Shown here: in pieces, positions 11,581 through 21,929 of the stretch | Layout: each line of letters starts with the position of its first letter | Numbering within the stretch: position 1 is the stretch's first letter | Assembly: GCA_027924585.1 (NCBI GenBank) | Contig: BSBM01000609.1 | Coordinates: forward strand, 616,001 to 680,000 | DNA length: 64,000 nucleotides | DNA from: Larix kaempferi | Taxonomy: Eukaryota > Streptophyta > Pinopsida > Pinales > Pinaceae | Reading direction: 5' to 3' | The notes under the pieces: generated by a model | The model's input: only the letters and a program-made list of their open reading frames with translations | What the model was told of the DNA's origin: nothing | Database searches by the model: none | Translations under genes and position numbers: made by a program

Positions 11581-12128
11581 GGGTTTATGATGGATCTATG
11601 CTTAATTGTAATCACCCTTTGTATTTACCTTATCTACATGTCACTGTCTTTAATTAAGTTAAATGGATTGTCTCTCACTACGTGTTATCCATGCATGAGT
11701 TAGGAGTTATCCATGCATCAACTACTAGTTAATTTTTATATATTTTTTTAATTGTTTATTTTAAATTTTGAACAACAATCATAAAATCAATCTGGACAGT
11801 ACACTTGTCCCATCATCTTTCAATCTAGAAAAAACATAAATGGTAGTCTACCCCAAATTCTAAAATATTAACACCTATTGATATAAAGATCTCATAACTT
11901 TAAGACAATGAAAACAGTCTTGTATTCTTTCTATATTCCCACAAATACATGTATTCCCAAAGTACATGACTCCAGCCATAATGCTGTTGCGAATACGATT
12001 TCTCCGTAATTTTGGCTGTATCGGCAAATAATATGTTGATAAACAGTCATACGTGTACATTCTATCGCGTGATTACTTAGCTGTTTATTGGTTTACAGTT
12101 AAGTTGCATTTTCACATAGTTAATTACT

Positions 12129-12144
12129 TATAGTATTTTACTTT
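12129..12144. repeat. Target-site duplication of the 12145-13377 LINE, lower copy
   Basis: TATAGTATTTTACTTT here is repeated exactly at 13378-13393 on the other side of the LINE: a 16-bp duplication of the length that LINE endonuclease/RT insertion makes. It marks the 3' side of the minus-strand element. Confidence 0.92.
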
Positions 12145-13377
12145 TTCCAGCGAAAAAAACTACTATTGTTATTCATAGTGAATCAAATAGTACAAAAAAA
12201 CTGATTCTTCTGACGAATCATATTACAATTTTCTTGCATCAGCCAGCCCAACCTTTTTCTATCATGCTCTATTCTATGATCGAACAAAATACCATTATGT
12301 CCCAAAACAATAAATATTCTACTTGTCTAGCAGTTCAGCATAATATAGAAAAACAAAAACCATAACCCCAGAGATACACTCTGTCCAGAGGCAAAAATAG
12401 TATCAGTCCAAAAAAGAGACTATCCCACAGTCCTGAGGACTGTCCTCTAACCATTCCTCCCAATGAAGCTGTCCTTCAGATCCAGATAATGCTTGTTTAG
12501 ATAACTTATCAACATGATGATTATGTTCTCTAAAGATATGCTCGAAGCAAATATTCTGTTGTTTTGAGATTTCCATTCGAGTTCTGTGGATCCAATGTCG
12601 AAGACTTAGAACATTGAGACAGAAGTCTCCAGCAGCCCATTTAATGGTGACTCTGGAATCACCAAAAACTTTGATATTGACCAAACCAAATATGTTGGCA
12701 ACTTTAAGAACACACCAAAGTGCCATCAATTCCGCTTTCATATTGGATCCCTGTCCACAATTGAGACTGAAAGAGAAATAATGAGCCTCATTTAAAAATA
12801 TAATCCCCCCCATAGCACATATTCCATGTTGAGATGCTCCATCAAAGAAGAGGATAGGTTGATTCACTATGTATTTGAAAATACTAGATCTGGCCATCTT
12901 TATCTTATGTGAATCAGCCCTGCAAAGGGAATTCAATTTAAGAGCAGCAGAAGCACAATGTGAAACATCCGGAGAGCTGCTCTGAAAGATTGCACTATTG
13001 CGAGAAAACCAAATAGACCAAGAAACACAGATAACAACATAGAGATGCTGTCTACAGGATCTATACCAATTCAGGAGTGCTTTGTTAAAGTCTTCCAAGA
13101 TCCAGCATTGTGAGATATTCAATGAAGAAGCAACCATATCCCAAACTTTATTAATGAATTCACAATGCACAAAAAGGTGCTGTTTGGTCTCAACCTCTTT
13201 TTTACACAAATAACATAAGCTGGGCCCAATCCAGCCACGTTTGCATAGGTTCTCCCAGGTCTTCAAACGATCTTGAATAAGAAGCTAGCTAAAGCATTTA
13301 AGCTTTAATGGAATTGACCACTGCCAAAGACTTTCATACCACCAGTCCTGGGGATAACAGTATTTAGACCGAACAAA
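12145..13377 (-). mobile_element. 5'-truncated L1-type LINE with perfect 16-bp target duplication
   Basis: This 1.23-kb insertion on the minus strand holds the end of ORF2 (zinc-knuckle linker and RNase H) and about 250 bases of 3' untranslated sequence. Its 3' end on the minus strand reads CAATAGTAGTTTTTTTCGCT then GGAAAAAG, almost identical to the 3' ends of the elements at 39162-39380 and 39996-42162, so all three belong to one subfamily. A perfect 16-bp duplication flanks it. The unfilled target is preserved in the paralogous segment at about 59540-59575. The coding part has only one stop, so this is one of the younger insertions in the window. Confidence 0.93.
12403..13377 (-). pseudogene. 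LINE ORF2 C-terminus: zinc-binding linker and RNase H, nearly intact
   Basis: The frame is open from the truncation point at 13377 to its stop at 12403, except for one TAG at 13285-13287, where relatives have Trp. It starts in the conserved linker (WWYESLWQWSIPLKLKC), passes a cysteine/histidine block CYLCKKEVETKQHLFVHC of the reverse-transcriptase zinc-binding type, then IWFSRNSAIF. RNase H follows: LFFDGAS with catalytic Asp, MKAELMALW with Glu, FGDSRVTIKW with Asp, and EHNHHVDKLSKQAL near the end. All four catalytic positions of the RNase H fold look kept. It lacks RT and endonuclease because of 5' truncation, so it cannot move itself. The uninterrupted part (12403-13266) is 287 codons. 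Confidence 0.9.
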
Positions 13378-13393
13378 TATAGTATTTTACTTT
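13378..13393. repeat. Target-site duplication of the 12145-13377 LINE, upper copy
   Basis: Exact copy of TATAGTATTTTACTTT at the 5' side of the minus-strand element. The sequence beyond it (ATCACACTGTGTG and on) continues as in the paralogous segment at 59560, confirming the insertion point. Confidence 0.92.
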
Positions 13394-14301
13394 ATCACAC
13401 TGTGTGTTTAACTGTTTAATCTGTAACTTGATGGTGTCTTTTCAACAGATTGCTTTATTTGTTTGAAACTTAAGGCACCACTGATTGAAAAATCTTCTTT
13501 ACATTAAAAAACAAGTTATATATTTGTGTATGAATACTTGTGTTTAGTCATTGTGTGTAGTTTATTGATTTTCATTATGTGTTTTGGGTGGATATTCCAC
13601 CGATTTTCAAAATTACATAATTTTTTCAAAATTAAAATTAAGTTTAAAGAAGTTTGAAAAGTATATTTTCATAATTATTTTTTTGAGATGACGTGTTGGT
13701 AGTGTTGAAGGAGATGTGAATCAAAATCTTTAAAGGATTTGAGAAATGTTAAATAAATTATGATTTCTTGATATATGAGAATTATTTAAATTTTGAATTT
13801 ATGCTTTTTTTTTAAATGTATCTAGATAGTTAATTAATTTTGATTTTTTTTTAAAGTATTTAAAGAGACTTATTTACTAGTTTATAGAAATAAAAATATA
13901 TTTAAATTAATTATAATTAAAATACATTATTATTTTTTAAAATATAATATTAAAATTATACATCATAATTTTATTATGTATTGAACTATATTTTTAATTT
14001 TAAAATGAGATTTTAGGTAAAACATTTATGTATAATCTAAATAAATAAAATGCAATTATTAAGAAAGATTTTATATTTAATTTTAATAAATAAAGTTATA
14101 TTAAGAGCCTTTGAGCTTAGATGGAGTGGCTTCCGAGGTAACATATGGCGGATTGAAGGAGCATCGACGATGCATTTAACTTGATGATGAGGGAAGTTTG
14201 ATACAGGGATGGTTTTGGCATCATGCCGAGATTTGCTAGCATGGATGGAGGGTATCTCTACGTCATTTGCACTTGGGCTTAAGTTAGTTCTTAGTATCGG
14301 G
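13394..14301. other. Intergenic AT-rich DNA
   Basis: The first 50 bases continue the dispersed repeat interrupted by the LINE. The rest is mostly A/T. The minus-strand open frame at 14037-14375 overlaps the tandem duplication and has no recognisable motif. I see no gene. Confidence 0.55.
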
Positions 14302-14719
14302 GTGTTATGTCCAGTATAACACCTCATGTCAAATGAGCATCTTCTAAAGCGTGGTGGTTGAGTTTTATACTCCAAGTGTTGTTGCGGGATTCAATTTCAA
14401 TTTGGATCTAAACTTCTTTTGAGTTGAGTGGTCATGGCTTAGGATTCTCGACTCTTACAGTTGGACATTGTATCTTCGCACCGGAGTTCATGGTTCTTGT
14501 TGAGTGAGGAGTGTTATGTCCAGTATAACACCTCATGTCGAATGCGCATCTTCTGAAGGGTGGTGGTTGAGTTTTATACTCCAAGTGTTGTTGCGGGATC
14601 CAATTTCAATTTGGATCTATACTTCTTTTGAGCTGAGTGGTCATGGCTTAGGATTCTTGACTCTTACAGTTGGACATTGTATCTTCGCACTGGAGTTCAA
14701 GGTTCTTGTTGAGTGAGGC
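14302..14719. repeat. Tandem duplication, two units of 209 bp
   Basis: Unit 1 (14302-14510) and unit 2 (14511-14719) are nearly identical, with scattered substitutions such as CAAATGAGC versus CGAATGCGC. Each starts with GTGTTATGTCCAGTATAACA, which contains the inverted repeat GTGTTAT/ATAACAC. High identity against the diverged neighbours suggests a recent duplication. Confidence 0.92.
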
Positions 14720-14770
14720 GAGGGCCTGATAGGAAGGGTAAGGCGATTCTTATAGAGGTAACTCAGGAAG

Positions 14771-15253
14771 ATGCCCCTGCCTCACTCAACCAAATTCTAC
14801 CAAATGCACACCGCTCCAGATATAAAAAAGGAATTGGCAAAAGAAGATAAGGAGATTCAAGCTCAGCACGTGGTCTTTCATTTTGATAAGGATTATGAGA
14901 CCCTAGCAAGCTGGGTCCTCGACCCCAGGGACACTCAGTCTCGTATGGGACTCTACCACTAGTCTTTGCATCTATATTGGACCATGAAATGTCTATTGGG
15001 ACTAATGCTGGTAGACAAACATAGAGTAATGGTTGAGTTAAAAGAGGACTAGAAACCTCTCAAACAACTGTGGGTCGAGGTCAAGTTTATGGATTCCAAG
15101 CTTGACATCATTGTGTGGCATCTATGTGTCGAAGTTGAAGTAATGCAACCTCCTCCTCATGGCACTCCTCAATCCCCTCAGATTATTGAGGATTCAGATG
15201 AAGACCACTCGAAGGTTCCTCCCAAATGGCATTCCTATTTTGATTATGTCTAA
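14771..15253 (+). pseudogene. Unrecognised broken reading frame, 161 codons with two TAG stops
   Basis: From ATG 14771 the same frame reads to TAA 15251-15253 with TAG only at 14960-14962 and near 15048. The peptide is hydrophilic, with FHFDKDYETLASWVLDPRD in the first part and an acidic, Pro-rich end (PPPHGTPQSPQIIEDSDEDH) closing on WHSYFDYV. Just upstream another frame reads RKGKAILIEVTQEDAP, so a frameshift near 14830 may join the two. About 300 bases later the sequence reaches CTTACAAAAAAA (15546), which could be a retrocopy tail, but I found no matching flank. It could be a gag-like or host-derived fragment. I do not recognise the family. Confidence 0.35.
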
Positions 15254-16346
15254 TTTTGTTATGTTTTAGATTCAATATTTTTACATAATTGTGCCTAGGT
15301 ATAGTTATAGTAATAGTTCTGACATGTTCAGTCTTTTTATTTCCGCTCCAGCATTCAAATAGTCTTTTATTTTAGTTTTTAAGATGAAATCTTTATGTGT
15401 TTTTTGTTGGGACTTGGGATAAACATATAATTTTTTTTTTGAAACAGGCTTAAGACTTATCTACTTTCCACTCTTTGGCGGGCCAACTTGAGCATGTAAT
15501 TGTATTTTATGTACTTTACTAGTAATAGAAAGAACCGCTTACTTACAAAAAAATCATCTATTCATACCAACTTTGGTGTATCAGACCTTAAAAAGGAAAT
15601 GAGTCACTTGGTTTTCTTTAGAATTTTATTTCTATGCTATTTTTTTAAGAGAATAATTTATAAATTATACCATTTTTATGATCAGTTAAAATGTTATGAA
15701 GGTCAGTATTGTAACAAATATTTTGAAATTGCACTCCAATGTGGGTGTATGCAAGACCTTGTATGAGAAAGTGATTTTTTTCTTCAACTCTCTTTGTGTC
15801 ACAAAGATGAAAGATTCTTTCATCCCACATTGTTTTAGGAACTGTCCAACCCCATATTTCACAATGGTACTTATGAGAGTTTGTTCTTATTTTAGCAATG
15901 TTTATTTTTTTCTTTACGTTATTTAAAATAAAGAGATATTTTTTAATCTGCTGCATTAGAGTTGATCACCTCCTTATAATATCTTAATTTTCTCTTATCC
16001 TCTAACTATTTATCGTACCACACCTTTTTCTTAAACTTAGATGTAATAATACTTTTAATATTACCACCATTCTGTAGAGTGACCTCTTTCTCGACTACCC
16101 AATGGTTTAGCCAAGACTTGACATCTTTATGTCAACCTTGTTTAAGTCATAGGTGGTTTTGACTAGAGTATGAAGCAATCTTAGGAATCCTCTTACTCAC
16201 ATGATGTTTATCTTGTTCTTGTACATTAGGTACTTAGGCGTAACTATGCCCTCAATAGGCGAGAGACTCACTTATATGATGAGGATATGATAGAGTGTAT
16301 TGCCTTCAATTTAAAGATTATATGTTATAAAGCGCATTAGGATTTG
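15254..16346. other. Intergenic DNA, nothing recognised
   Basis: Short overlapping frames on both strands (15500-15956) have no motif and shadow each other. No repeats shared with the rest of the window were noticed before about 16347. Confidence 0.5.
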
Positions 16347-16489
16347 ATTTAGATCATTCAGTACCCCTAGCTAGGTTGACTCATGATTTTTCTAACTTTT
16401 AGTTGTAGAATGTTAGCTAGTCACTCCAAAATTTGGCTATGAAGGTATTGGTGGAAATTCATATCCATATTTAATGCTTTTACATGAAA

Positions 16490-17260
16490 CTATGGGTGAG
16501 GGTAGGAAAATTGTGGGTGAGCTAGAAAAGTAGTTGGGGAAGAGTGAGTTTATGTCTATGGACTCTAGGGTCAAGTCTAGGGGGGATTTGATCATTGGCT
16601 AGAGAAGTAAGGTTTTCATGTGTTCTAACTATTGGTCCTTTGATTCAGGGTTAGTTGCAATCTTCTACTCAAGAGATGGGTAGAGAGAACTAACCATTCT
16701 AAATATTTATGGACACTATGATGATAGGGTTAGTTACTTGAAGAAAATATTCAGTGGGGTTTTAATGAGGAGGGACAACATCATTTTAGGTGAGATGTCA
16801 ACTTTTACTTCGGAAGCTAAAAAATATGGGGTCTAATGCACATGTAGATTATTTGGTTGATTATTTTCGAGGAAAATGAAGGAGATGAGATTGCTTGATA
16901 TTGTGCTTATCAAGTTAAAACCAAGATAAAGAAATGATAGAATTGGGGATGAGAGAATTGCTAAAATGTTGGGGCACAATTATTCTATATGAACCTTGTA
17001 TGGATTACTCTAGATCAAGATTAGGTAATGGGTCGATTCAAGGAGAAATCTAATCATTTTCCTTTAATTGATGTGACTCTAACGACATCTATGTCTTTAC
17101 AGTTTGAAGATTATTTGAAAAATATTAAGCCAACAACTATTACCTGGGCACATGTCAAGAAATATAAGGATGATAAAGAGTTAGTGGAAGTGGAATCAAA
17201 ATTGGAGTTGATGTATGAATTAGAAGGACTTGTCCACTCTCATGGAATCAAAAGATGAGG
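16490..17260 (+). pseudogene. LINE endonuclease remnant, copy A
   Basis: Broken plus-strand frames spell parts of the LINE apurinic-type endonuclease and the linker after it: TMGEGRKIVGELEK, LTILNIYGHYDD, an ILGEMSTFTSEAKKYG stretch where the family has GDxNFT, MRLLDIVLIKLKP, and KSNHFPLID where the family has SDHFPI (Asp to Asn at a catalytic position). An open piece at 17028-17258 continues into the coiled linker (TWAHVKKYKDDKELVEVESK). In the family this enzyme nicks target DNA to prime reverse transcription; this copy cannot. RT is absent downstream, where tandem repeats start. Confidence 0.7.
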
Positions 17261-17419
17261 CAAATGATCTAGAAATGGGAATGAAGTAAATGTTATGGAG
17301 AAAATTAGTAGATCAAAAGGAAGCAACATGAAGACTTAAAGCTAAAGCACTCTAGCTCTCTAAAGGTGTTGAAAATTTTATGTTCTTTCATTAGTGTACA
17401 CTAATCATTAGAAAAATGT

Positions 17420-17745
17420 AAACACCATTTGGAAAGTAAAAAATTGATGGGGGTAGAGGTTAATAAGTTTGATAATATTGTGAAGGTTGGTGTGGAAAAT
17501 TATCATAAGAGTAGGACATCCAAGGTTTAAACACCATTTGGAAAGTAAAAAATTGAGGGGGTAGAGGTTAATAAGTTTGATAATATTGTGAAGGTTGGTG
17601 TGGAAAATTATCATAAGAGTAGGACATCCAAGGTTTAAACACCATTTGGAAAGTAAAAAATTGATGGGGGTAGAGGTTAATAAGTTTGATAATATTGTGA
17701 AGGTTGGTGTGGAAAATTATCATAAGAGTAGGACATCCAAGGTTT
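17420..17745. repeat. Three tandem units of about 109 bp
   Basis: Units begin with AAACACCATTTGGAAAG at 17420, 17529 and 17637 and end with CATCCAAGGTTT. They are almost identical (one-base deletion in the second). Copy B of the large duplication has only one unit (about 22986-23096), so the expansion happened after the large duplication or was lost there. Confidence 0.95.
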
Positions 17746-18150
17746 AATTGGCATTGACTACGACGCCAAAGTACAAGAAGGACCCATAATTTCTGGTTAA
17801 TGATATATATGTATGATTAGTGAATTAAGCAAACTTGTTAGAGAACGCAAAATTTTCAGTAAGTGGAATTTTGAATGAAGCATATGTATGATGAAAATAT
17901 AATTTTGACGAGAGCGGAGTAGCTACGGTTTTAAGACTAACCTTGCCAACTAGGTAGAGATAAAAATAACGTGAAGCATTCACGTGGTCGGCCAGTCACC
18001 CGTGAAGTTTATAGTTGGCATTCCTCCACTTTTACATAGTAGTCAATGCAAACTGCATTTTAACGTGGTTTGTCAGCAACTCGCTAAGTTTAAATTTCTC
18101 ATTTATTATGAAATTTTTTAAACAATTTTTTTTTTCACACTTTTAATTTT

Positions 18151-18300
18151 AACTATTAACAATATTAATGTGTTCGACTATAGATAAGTGTATATTTGAA
18201 ACATTAATAATGTTTTTTCCTTAAAAAAATATATCAAATATATGTCTATTTTGGTAATCCGATACATTAATATTATTAATGTGTTTTTAACTAATACCTA
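18151..18300. repeat. AT-rich foldback, copy A
   Basis: AATATTAATGTGTTCGACTA runs toward a loop containing TTAATAATGTTTTTTCC and returns as CCGATACATTAATATTATT. The arms are imperfect. The same arrangement occurs at 23505-23650 and, with much better pairing, at 45193-45347. Confidence 0.6.
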
Positions 18301-18336
18301 ATCAATCCATAGAGATATCTCCTAAATATTAATATT

Positions 18337-18340
<4 letters not shown>

Positions 18341-18369
<29 letters not shown>
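18341..18369. repeat. (AT)n microsatellite
   Basis: Run of AT dinucleotides within duplicated segment A. Confidence 0.9.
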
Positions 18370-18377
<8 letters not shown>

Positions 18378-18479
18378 GTTATACTATATTTTAATATACA
18401 TTAAATAGCTAATACAATACAATATAATATTATATATTATTTAGATAAAATACATATTAGTAAATAGTAATAATAGGCC

Positions 18480-18895
18480 ATGGAGAGTGTGGTGCAATGA
18501 CAAGTAGGGAAGTGATTAGAATATTAAATATTATTATATAATTAAGTCCATAGACATTTATATCTTAGAATTTGAGGTGGAGTAGGGCCAATATTTTTTC
18601 TAGATTGCAAGAGGATGGGACAAGTGTACTCTCCAGAATGATTTTATGGCAATTATTCCAAATTCAAAATAATCAGTTATAAAAAAAAGAATAAAAAAAA
18701 ACTAGTAACTAATTGATGAATCAATAATAGGAAGTTGATGCATAGATAACTCATAGCTGATGGGAACTCATAGTTCATGAATGGAAAATTGTCAGTTCAT
18801 GGTAGGGAAGAGGCAAAGTGATAACAAATAGTTAGGCATGGATAATTTGTAGTTGAACCTTTAATATAGTAGTCATTCCAAATTCAAAATGAACA

Positions 18896-18938
<43 letters not shown>

Positions 18939-19150
18939 GTAGTTGAGCCTTTAATATGGTAGTCATTCCAAATTCAAAATGAACAGTTATAATATATATA
19001 TAATTTGTAGCTTATCAATGGATAGCTAGTAGCTGATGTATGGATAACCCATAGAGTTTGTGGTTACAACTACTCATGGAAAACAAGTAACGCATAACAA
19101 TTAGGTTTTGGGTTAGGTTTTGAGTCTATTTAAATAAAAACTGGGTAGCT
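18480..19150 (+). repeat. Dispersed non-coding repeat, copy with embedded AT microsatellite
   Basis: Carries AATTTGAGGTGGAGTAGG, GCAAGAGGATGGGACAAGTG, ATTCCAAATTCAAAATAATC, then GATAACTCATAGCT-type phrases and CATGGAAAACAAGTAACGCA. The same phrases recur in order at 23870-24440, partly at 56400-56660 and 58550-58830, and in reverse complement near 11740-11880 and 60590-60730. A subunit (TTTGTAGTTGAGCC...AACAGTTATAATATA) is duplicated within the copy around the (AT)n at 18902-18934. No coding capacity; class unknown. Confidence 0.75.
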
Positions 19151-19219
19151 AAACCAAAAATAAGCAAGTACCTCTCAACATTTTCTAACAAGGTTGCATT
19201 GGGATTCTCAGTGCTGACA

Positions 19220-19505
19220 GTTATGGCTACTAGCAAGTGCCAATGATTGTGGCCAAGAAGCAGCAATGAAAACTGCTATAAAAACCCCTTCTTTTTCTTG
19301 GAGGTGCCAATGGCTATGGCCAAGAAATGGCAACCAAAAACCCACCCCACCCCTTCTTTTGTTTGCAAATGGCTCGTAGCTATGGACAAGAAACAACAAC
19401 CAACATGACTATTGAAATGCTTTCTTTTGCTTGCAAGTGGTTGCGGCTATGGCCAAGAAGCATCAACCAACACTGCTATGAAAACCCCTTCTTTTGCTTC
19501 AAGTT
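19220..19505 (+). repeat. Imperfect minisatellite, about four units of 70-80 bp
   Basis: Units share (GGC)TATGGCCAAGAAGCA, CAACCAACA and AAAACCCCTTCTTTTGCTT. The short open frames across it (19327-19603) come from the repeat, and two phases are open at once, so I do not call a protein. A shorter, more diverged version is at about 24560-24825. Confidence 0.65.
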
Positions 19506-19840
19506 GGCAAGTATTAATTGTTTCTTTCAAATTAAATATGGTGTTTGGCACAAAGGGTTTTCTTAATATTGTGACCTGCCCAAACGCTCATGGTTTTCTT
19601 TAGATAATTTGGTTTTCTTTAGAATGATCACCATAGTTAATATGATGCAGGGGTTTTCGAATACACAAATGTTATGATAGCGGTGTGAATGCATAGGTGT
19701 GTGGTGTTTGGCATTATATGCTAAGGCAACTTGCCTATATAGATGCTTGCTCCATATTTCTATTAGAGATGCGAGGTTTCCATCCGCCAACTACCCATTA
19801 TCATGTTCAAGCATCAATTCTCATCAAGGATTTGGATTCA

Positions 19841-20403
19841 AACTTATTTAGAAAAGAAACTTAACAATTAAATTTCTTTCTCCCATTGTAAACTTTTCAA
19901 ATTTGTTTCCCTTTTCACTTCATCGCATCTACTTTACTTTCCTTTTTTTTTCATTTTGACTTTCCTTTGCACATGTTGAGGGAAATTGCTAACAATAATA
20001 TAACTATAGTAATTTAATTTCACATCATTGTTATTTCCTTGACATATAATCACCACTTGGGCTGTATTAGTTCGTCTGTACAACAATGAGATTTTTCAAA
20101 CTCTAATGTTTATGGTAAGTTTCGAATTTTGATATTAAACTAAATTTTAAAAAATTATTTTTGATTGGCTGACTGTGCAAAGATGTCACTCTCTATTTTT
20201 GGAGTAGGAGTTTGGAGGCGAACATGCATCGCTGTTAGTCTACCCTCCTCTTGTACCTATGCATTTATTCTTTCCTGCACTATTTTTTACAGGTTTTTCC
20301 ATTTAACTTCCGCATTTACCCTGTGGTGGAACCTCAAAATTCAATATATGGTGTACCTTGTCATTTAAATTGGGTTGTAACCTTGGGATTTAATCTAGAC
20401 TTC
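19841..20403. other. Intergenic DNA, nothing recognised
   Basis: AT-rich sequence between copy A and the RT fragment. Short frames at 20165-20448 overlap in different phases and carry no motif. Confidence 0.5.
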
Positions 20404-20930
20404 TTAGCATTTGCATTTATCTTGGAGCCACCAAGGGTGGCGTGGTGAGGTCATGGAATTTAACCTTCGCATTTGGTCTGGCCCAAAATTCACAACCATA
20501 TAATATAATAGGAGTGGCGAGAGTCTCAAAGATGAATTTATTCCTATCCCAAGTCCAATGGTTTGCATATTTGTAACTATTTTCATGTCCATAATAAATT
20601 TTCCATCCCCCATTAATCATTTTCTGAATGCTATAGTTCCAATTAAGTTTATGATGAGGATTGATTCCCAGATATTTATATGAAGTCACTTCCTCAAAGA
20701 TGTTGTTTCCATACATGAAATTATCATAAGTGATATTTCGGGATTTGATTATCATAACATTTGTTTTGTCAGTGTTAATAGTGATACCCATACTAGAGCA
20801 AAAATAATTGAGAATTAGTTTAACAATCATACCCATACTAGAGAAAAAATCATTGAGAAATTTTAGTTACCTATCGAGATCATAAGGAATCCTTTCCATC
20901 TTGAACAAAATCATCAAAATAGAGAAGAAA
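20404..20930 (-). pseudogene. Reverse transcriptase fragment of a second LINE type
   Basis: Minus-strand frame 20417-20836 (139 codons) reads FCSSMGITINTDKTNVMIIKS, VTSYKYLGINPHHKLNWNYS, INGGWKIYYGHENSYK and TPIILYGCEFW. These are the fingers/thumb-side blocks that follow the F/YxDD site in non-LTR reverse transcriptases, clearly different from the RNase H-type LINEs elsewhere in the window. Upstream, RIPYDLDR and KFLNDFFSSMGM continue the protein in another phase, with a local duplication (SSMGM/SSMGI). The xxDD active site itself is lost and no endonuclease or RNase H is attached. An isolated, dead fragment. Confidence 0.75.
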
Positions 20931-21110
20931 GATAAAAGGGTACCTTTTAGGTGCATCCGATATCACCAATTTGTGCACCTAGTTGTAGATTGTATTATAC
21001 CATTTAAAAATTTGCTTTGGGTGATCATACTTAAAATGTGTGTAGATCAGGTGTTAGATTGGATTATTTTTATTTCTAAGAAAGGATGTCCAATTTTTTT
21101 TTAGCATCCA
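20931..21110 (+). pseudogene. Possible LINE ORF1 zinc-knuckle fragment
   Basis: A plus-strand frame reads VPFRCIRYHQFVHLVVDC. In plant LINE ORF1 proteins a similar block, PFRCxxCxxxGHxxxxC, is a nucleic-acid-binding zinc knuckle; compare 31715-31780 in this window. Here the second Cys is Tyr. Together with the endonuclease remnant from about 21930 it may be the ORF1 part of the same decayed element, but the intervening sequence is not readable. Confidence 0.3.
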
Positions 21111-21792
21111 ATAATTCATGTGGATGGTTCCCATGAAATTTTTTTTCCAAAGGGAAGAATTGGCTCAAGATTGGTTACTCGTGAAAGTGCTCTAACTTCT
21201 CCATTTGGATGTTGGAAGACTGTCATTCTCTTGTTGTTTTTTATAGTGGAGGCATGTCTACAAAAAGAGATGATAGTGGTGGTGTTGGATTGCATTATCC
21301 ACATGATCTTGCAGCGATTGGAGGTAAGATTATTCAAACTCCATAATCCCCTTAAATTTGTTCCCTTCTTTAGATAAGGGTTTTTTACTAGGTCATTGGT
21401 TTGTGTGGATGTTGGGTGCTCTAGTGTTTAGAGGCAAGGGGTGTCTATCGATGACCTATCTAGTGGTGATTTTTGTGTTCAACCTTCATAGTGTATGATG
21501 GTATCCCCTATGCATGGGAGGAAGGTAACCCCCATCATTAAGGGATGTAGGTCTTTTGATAAAAAAATCCTTTATTGTATTGGAGGGACTTGTCTAGGAG
21601 AGGTATTTGAGATACAACCTTAGATCTAAAAGGCATTTATATGTAGGTGTGATATGAGGGGAATTAGTAAGTTGGGTTTGAATGAGGGGAAGGGACCTAC
21701 ATGTTTAGGATGAGGAAGGAAATTATTAATACATTTGGCATAGAAAATGATTTCTTATGAAGTTGTGTCTAGAAGGCACTTCTTTATAGATG
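21111..21792. other. Unassigned stretch before duplicated segment B
   Basis: Overlapping short frames on both strands (21116-21377) without motifs. It may be decayed LINE ORF1, given its position between the zinc-knuckle-like fragment and the endonuclease remnant; this is a guess. Confidence 0.35.
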
Positions 21793-21929
21793 GGGCTTTA
21801 GAGCATTCAATACCCCTAGCTAGGTTGACTCATGATTTTTCTAACTTTTAGTTGTAGAATGTTAGCTAGTCACTCCAAAATTTGGCTATGAAGGTATTGG
21901 TGGAAATCCATATCCATATTTAATGCTTT

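Larger units (their letters stand above)
9742..12128. other. Intergenic AT-rich DNA with dispersed repeats
   Basis: No gene is supported. Three parts match other places. About 10262-10740 matches 58010-58440. About 11215-11310 (TTAACTTGTGGCGGGTGAAC and following) matches 60440-60500, and matches 58820-59340 in reverse complement. About 11780-12128 matches parts of 59290-59600 and 60590-60730. The shared phrase CCAAATTCGAAATAAACAAT near 10850 also occurs near 18656, 18965, 24205 and 56490. These look like fragments of one dispersed, non-coding family. A short minus-strand frame at 11875-12060 shares its first residues (MYTYDCLS) with one at 59321-59506, which reflects the same duplication. Confidence 0.6.
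16347..19840 (+). repeat. Compound duplicated segment, copy A (about 3.4 kb)
   Basis: From CATTCAGTACCCCTAGCTAG to GCATCAATTCTCATCAAGG this segment matches 21793-25165 in order and orientation. Each copy contains a LINE endonuclease remnant, a spacer rich in conserved non-coding sequence, a foldback around a TTAATAATGTTTTTTCC loop, a dispersed repeat with an AT microsatellite, and a GGCCAAGAAGCA minisatellite. The offset is about 5.45 kb at the left end and about 5.32 kb at the right. The copies differ by substitutions and by local tandem expansions, so the duplication is not recent. Confidence 0.9.

Noticed and set aside
11875-12060. Small conserved gene starting MYTYDCLS, shared with 59321-59506
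   Set aside because: Similarity is explained by duplication of a dispersed repeat. The two frames diverge quickly after the first residues and by frameshift, with no sign of constraint.
19208-19603. Overlapping frames on both strands near 19.3-19.6 kb as a gene
   Set aside because: They are generated by the GGCCAAGAAGCA minisatellite; the matching region of copy B does not keep them.
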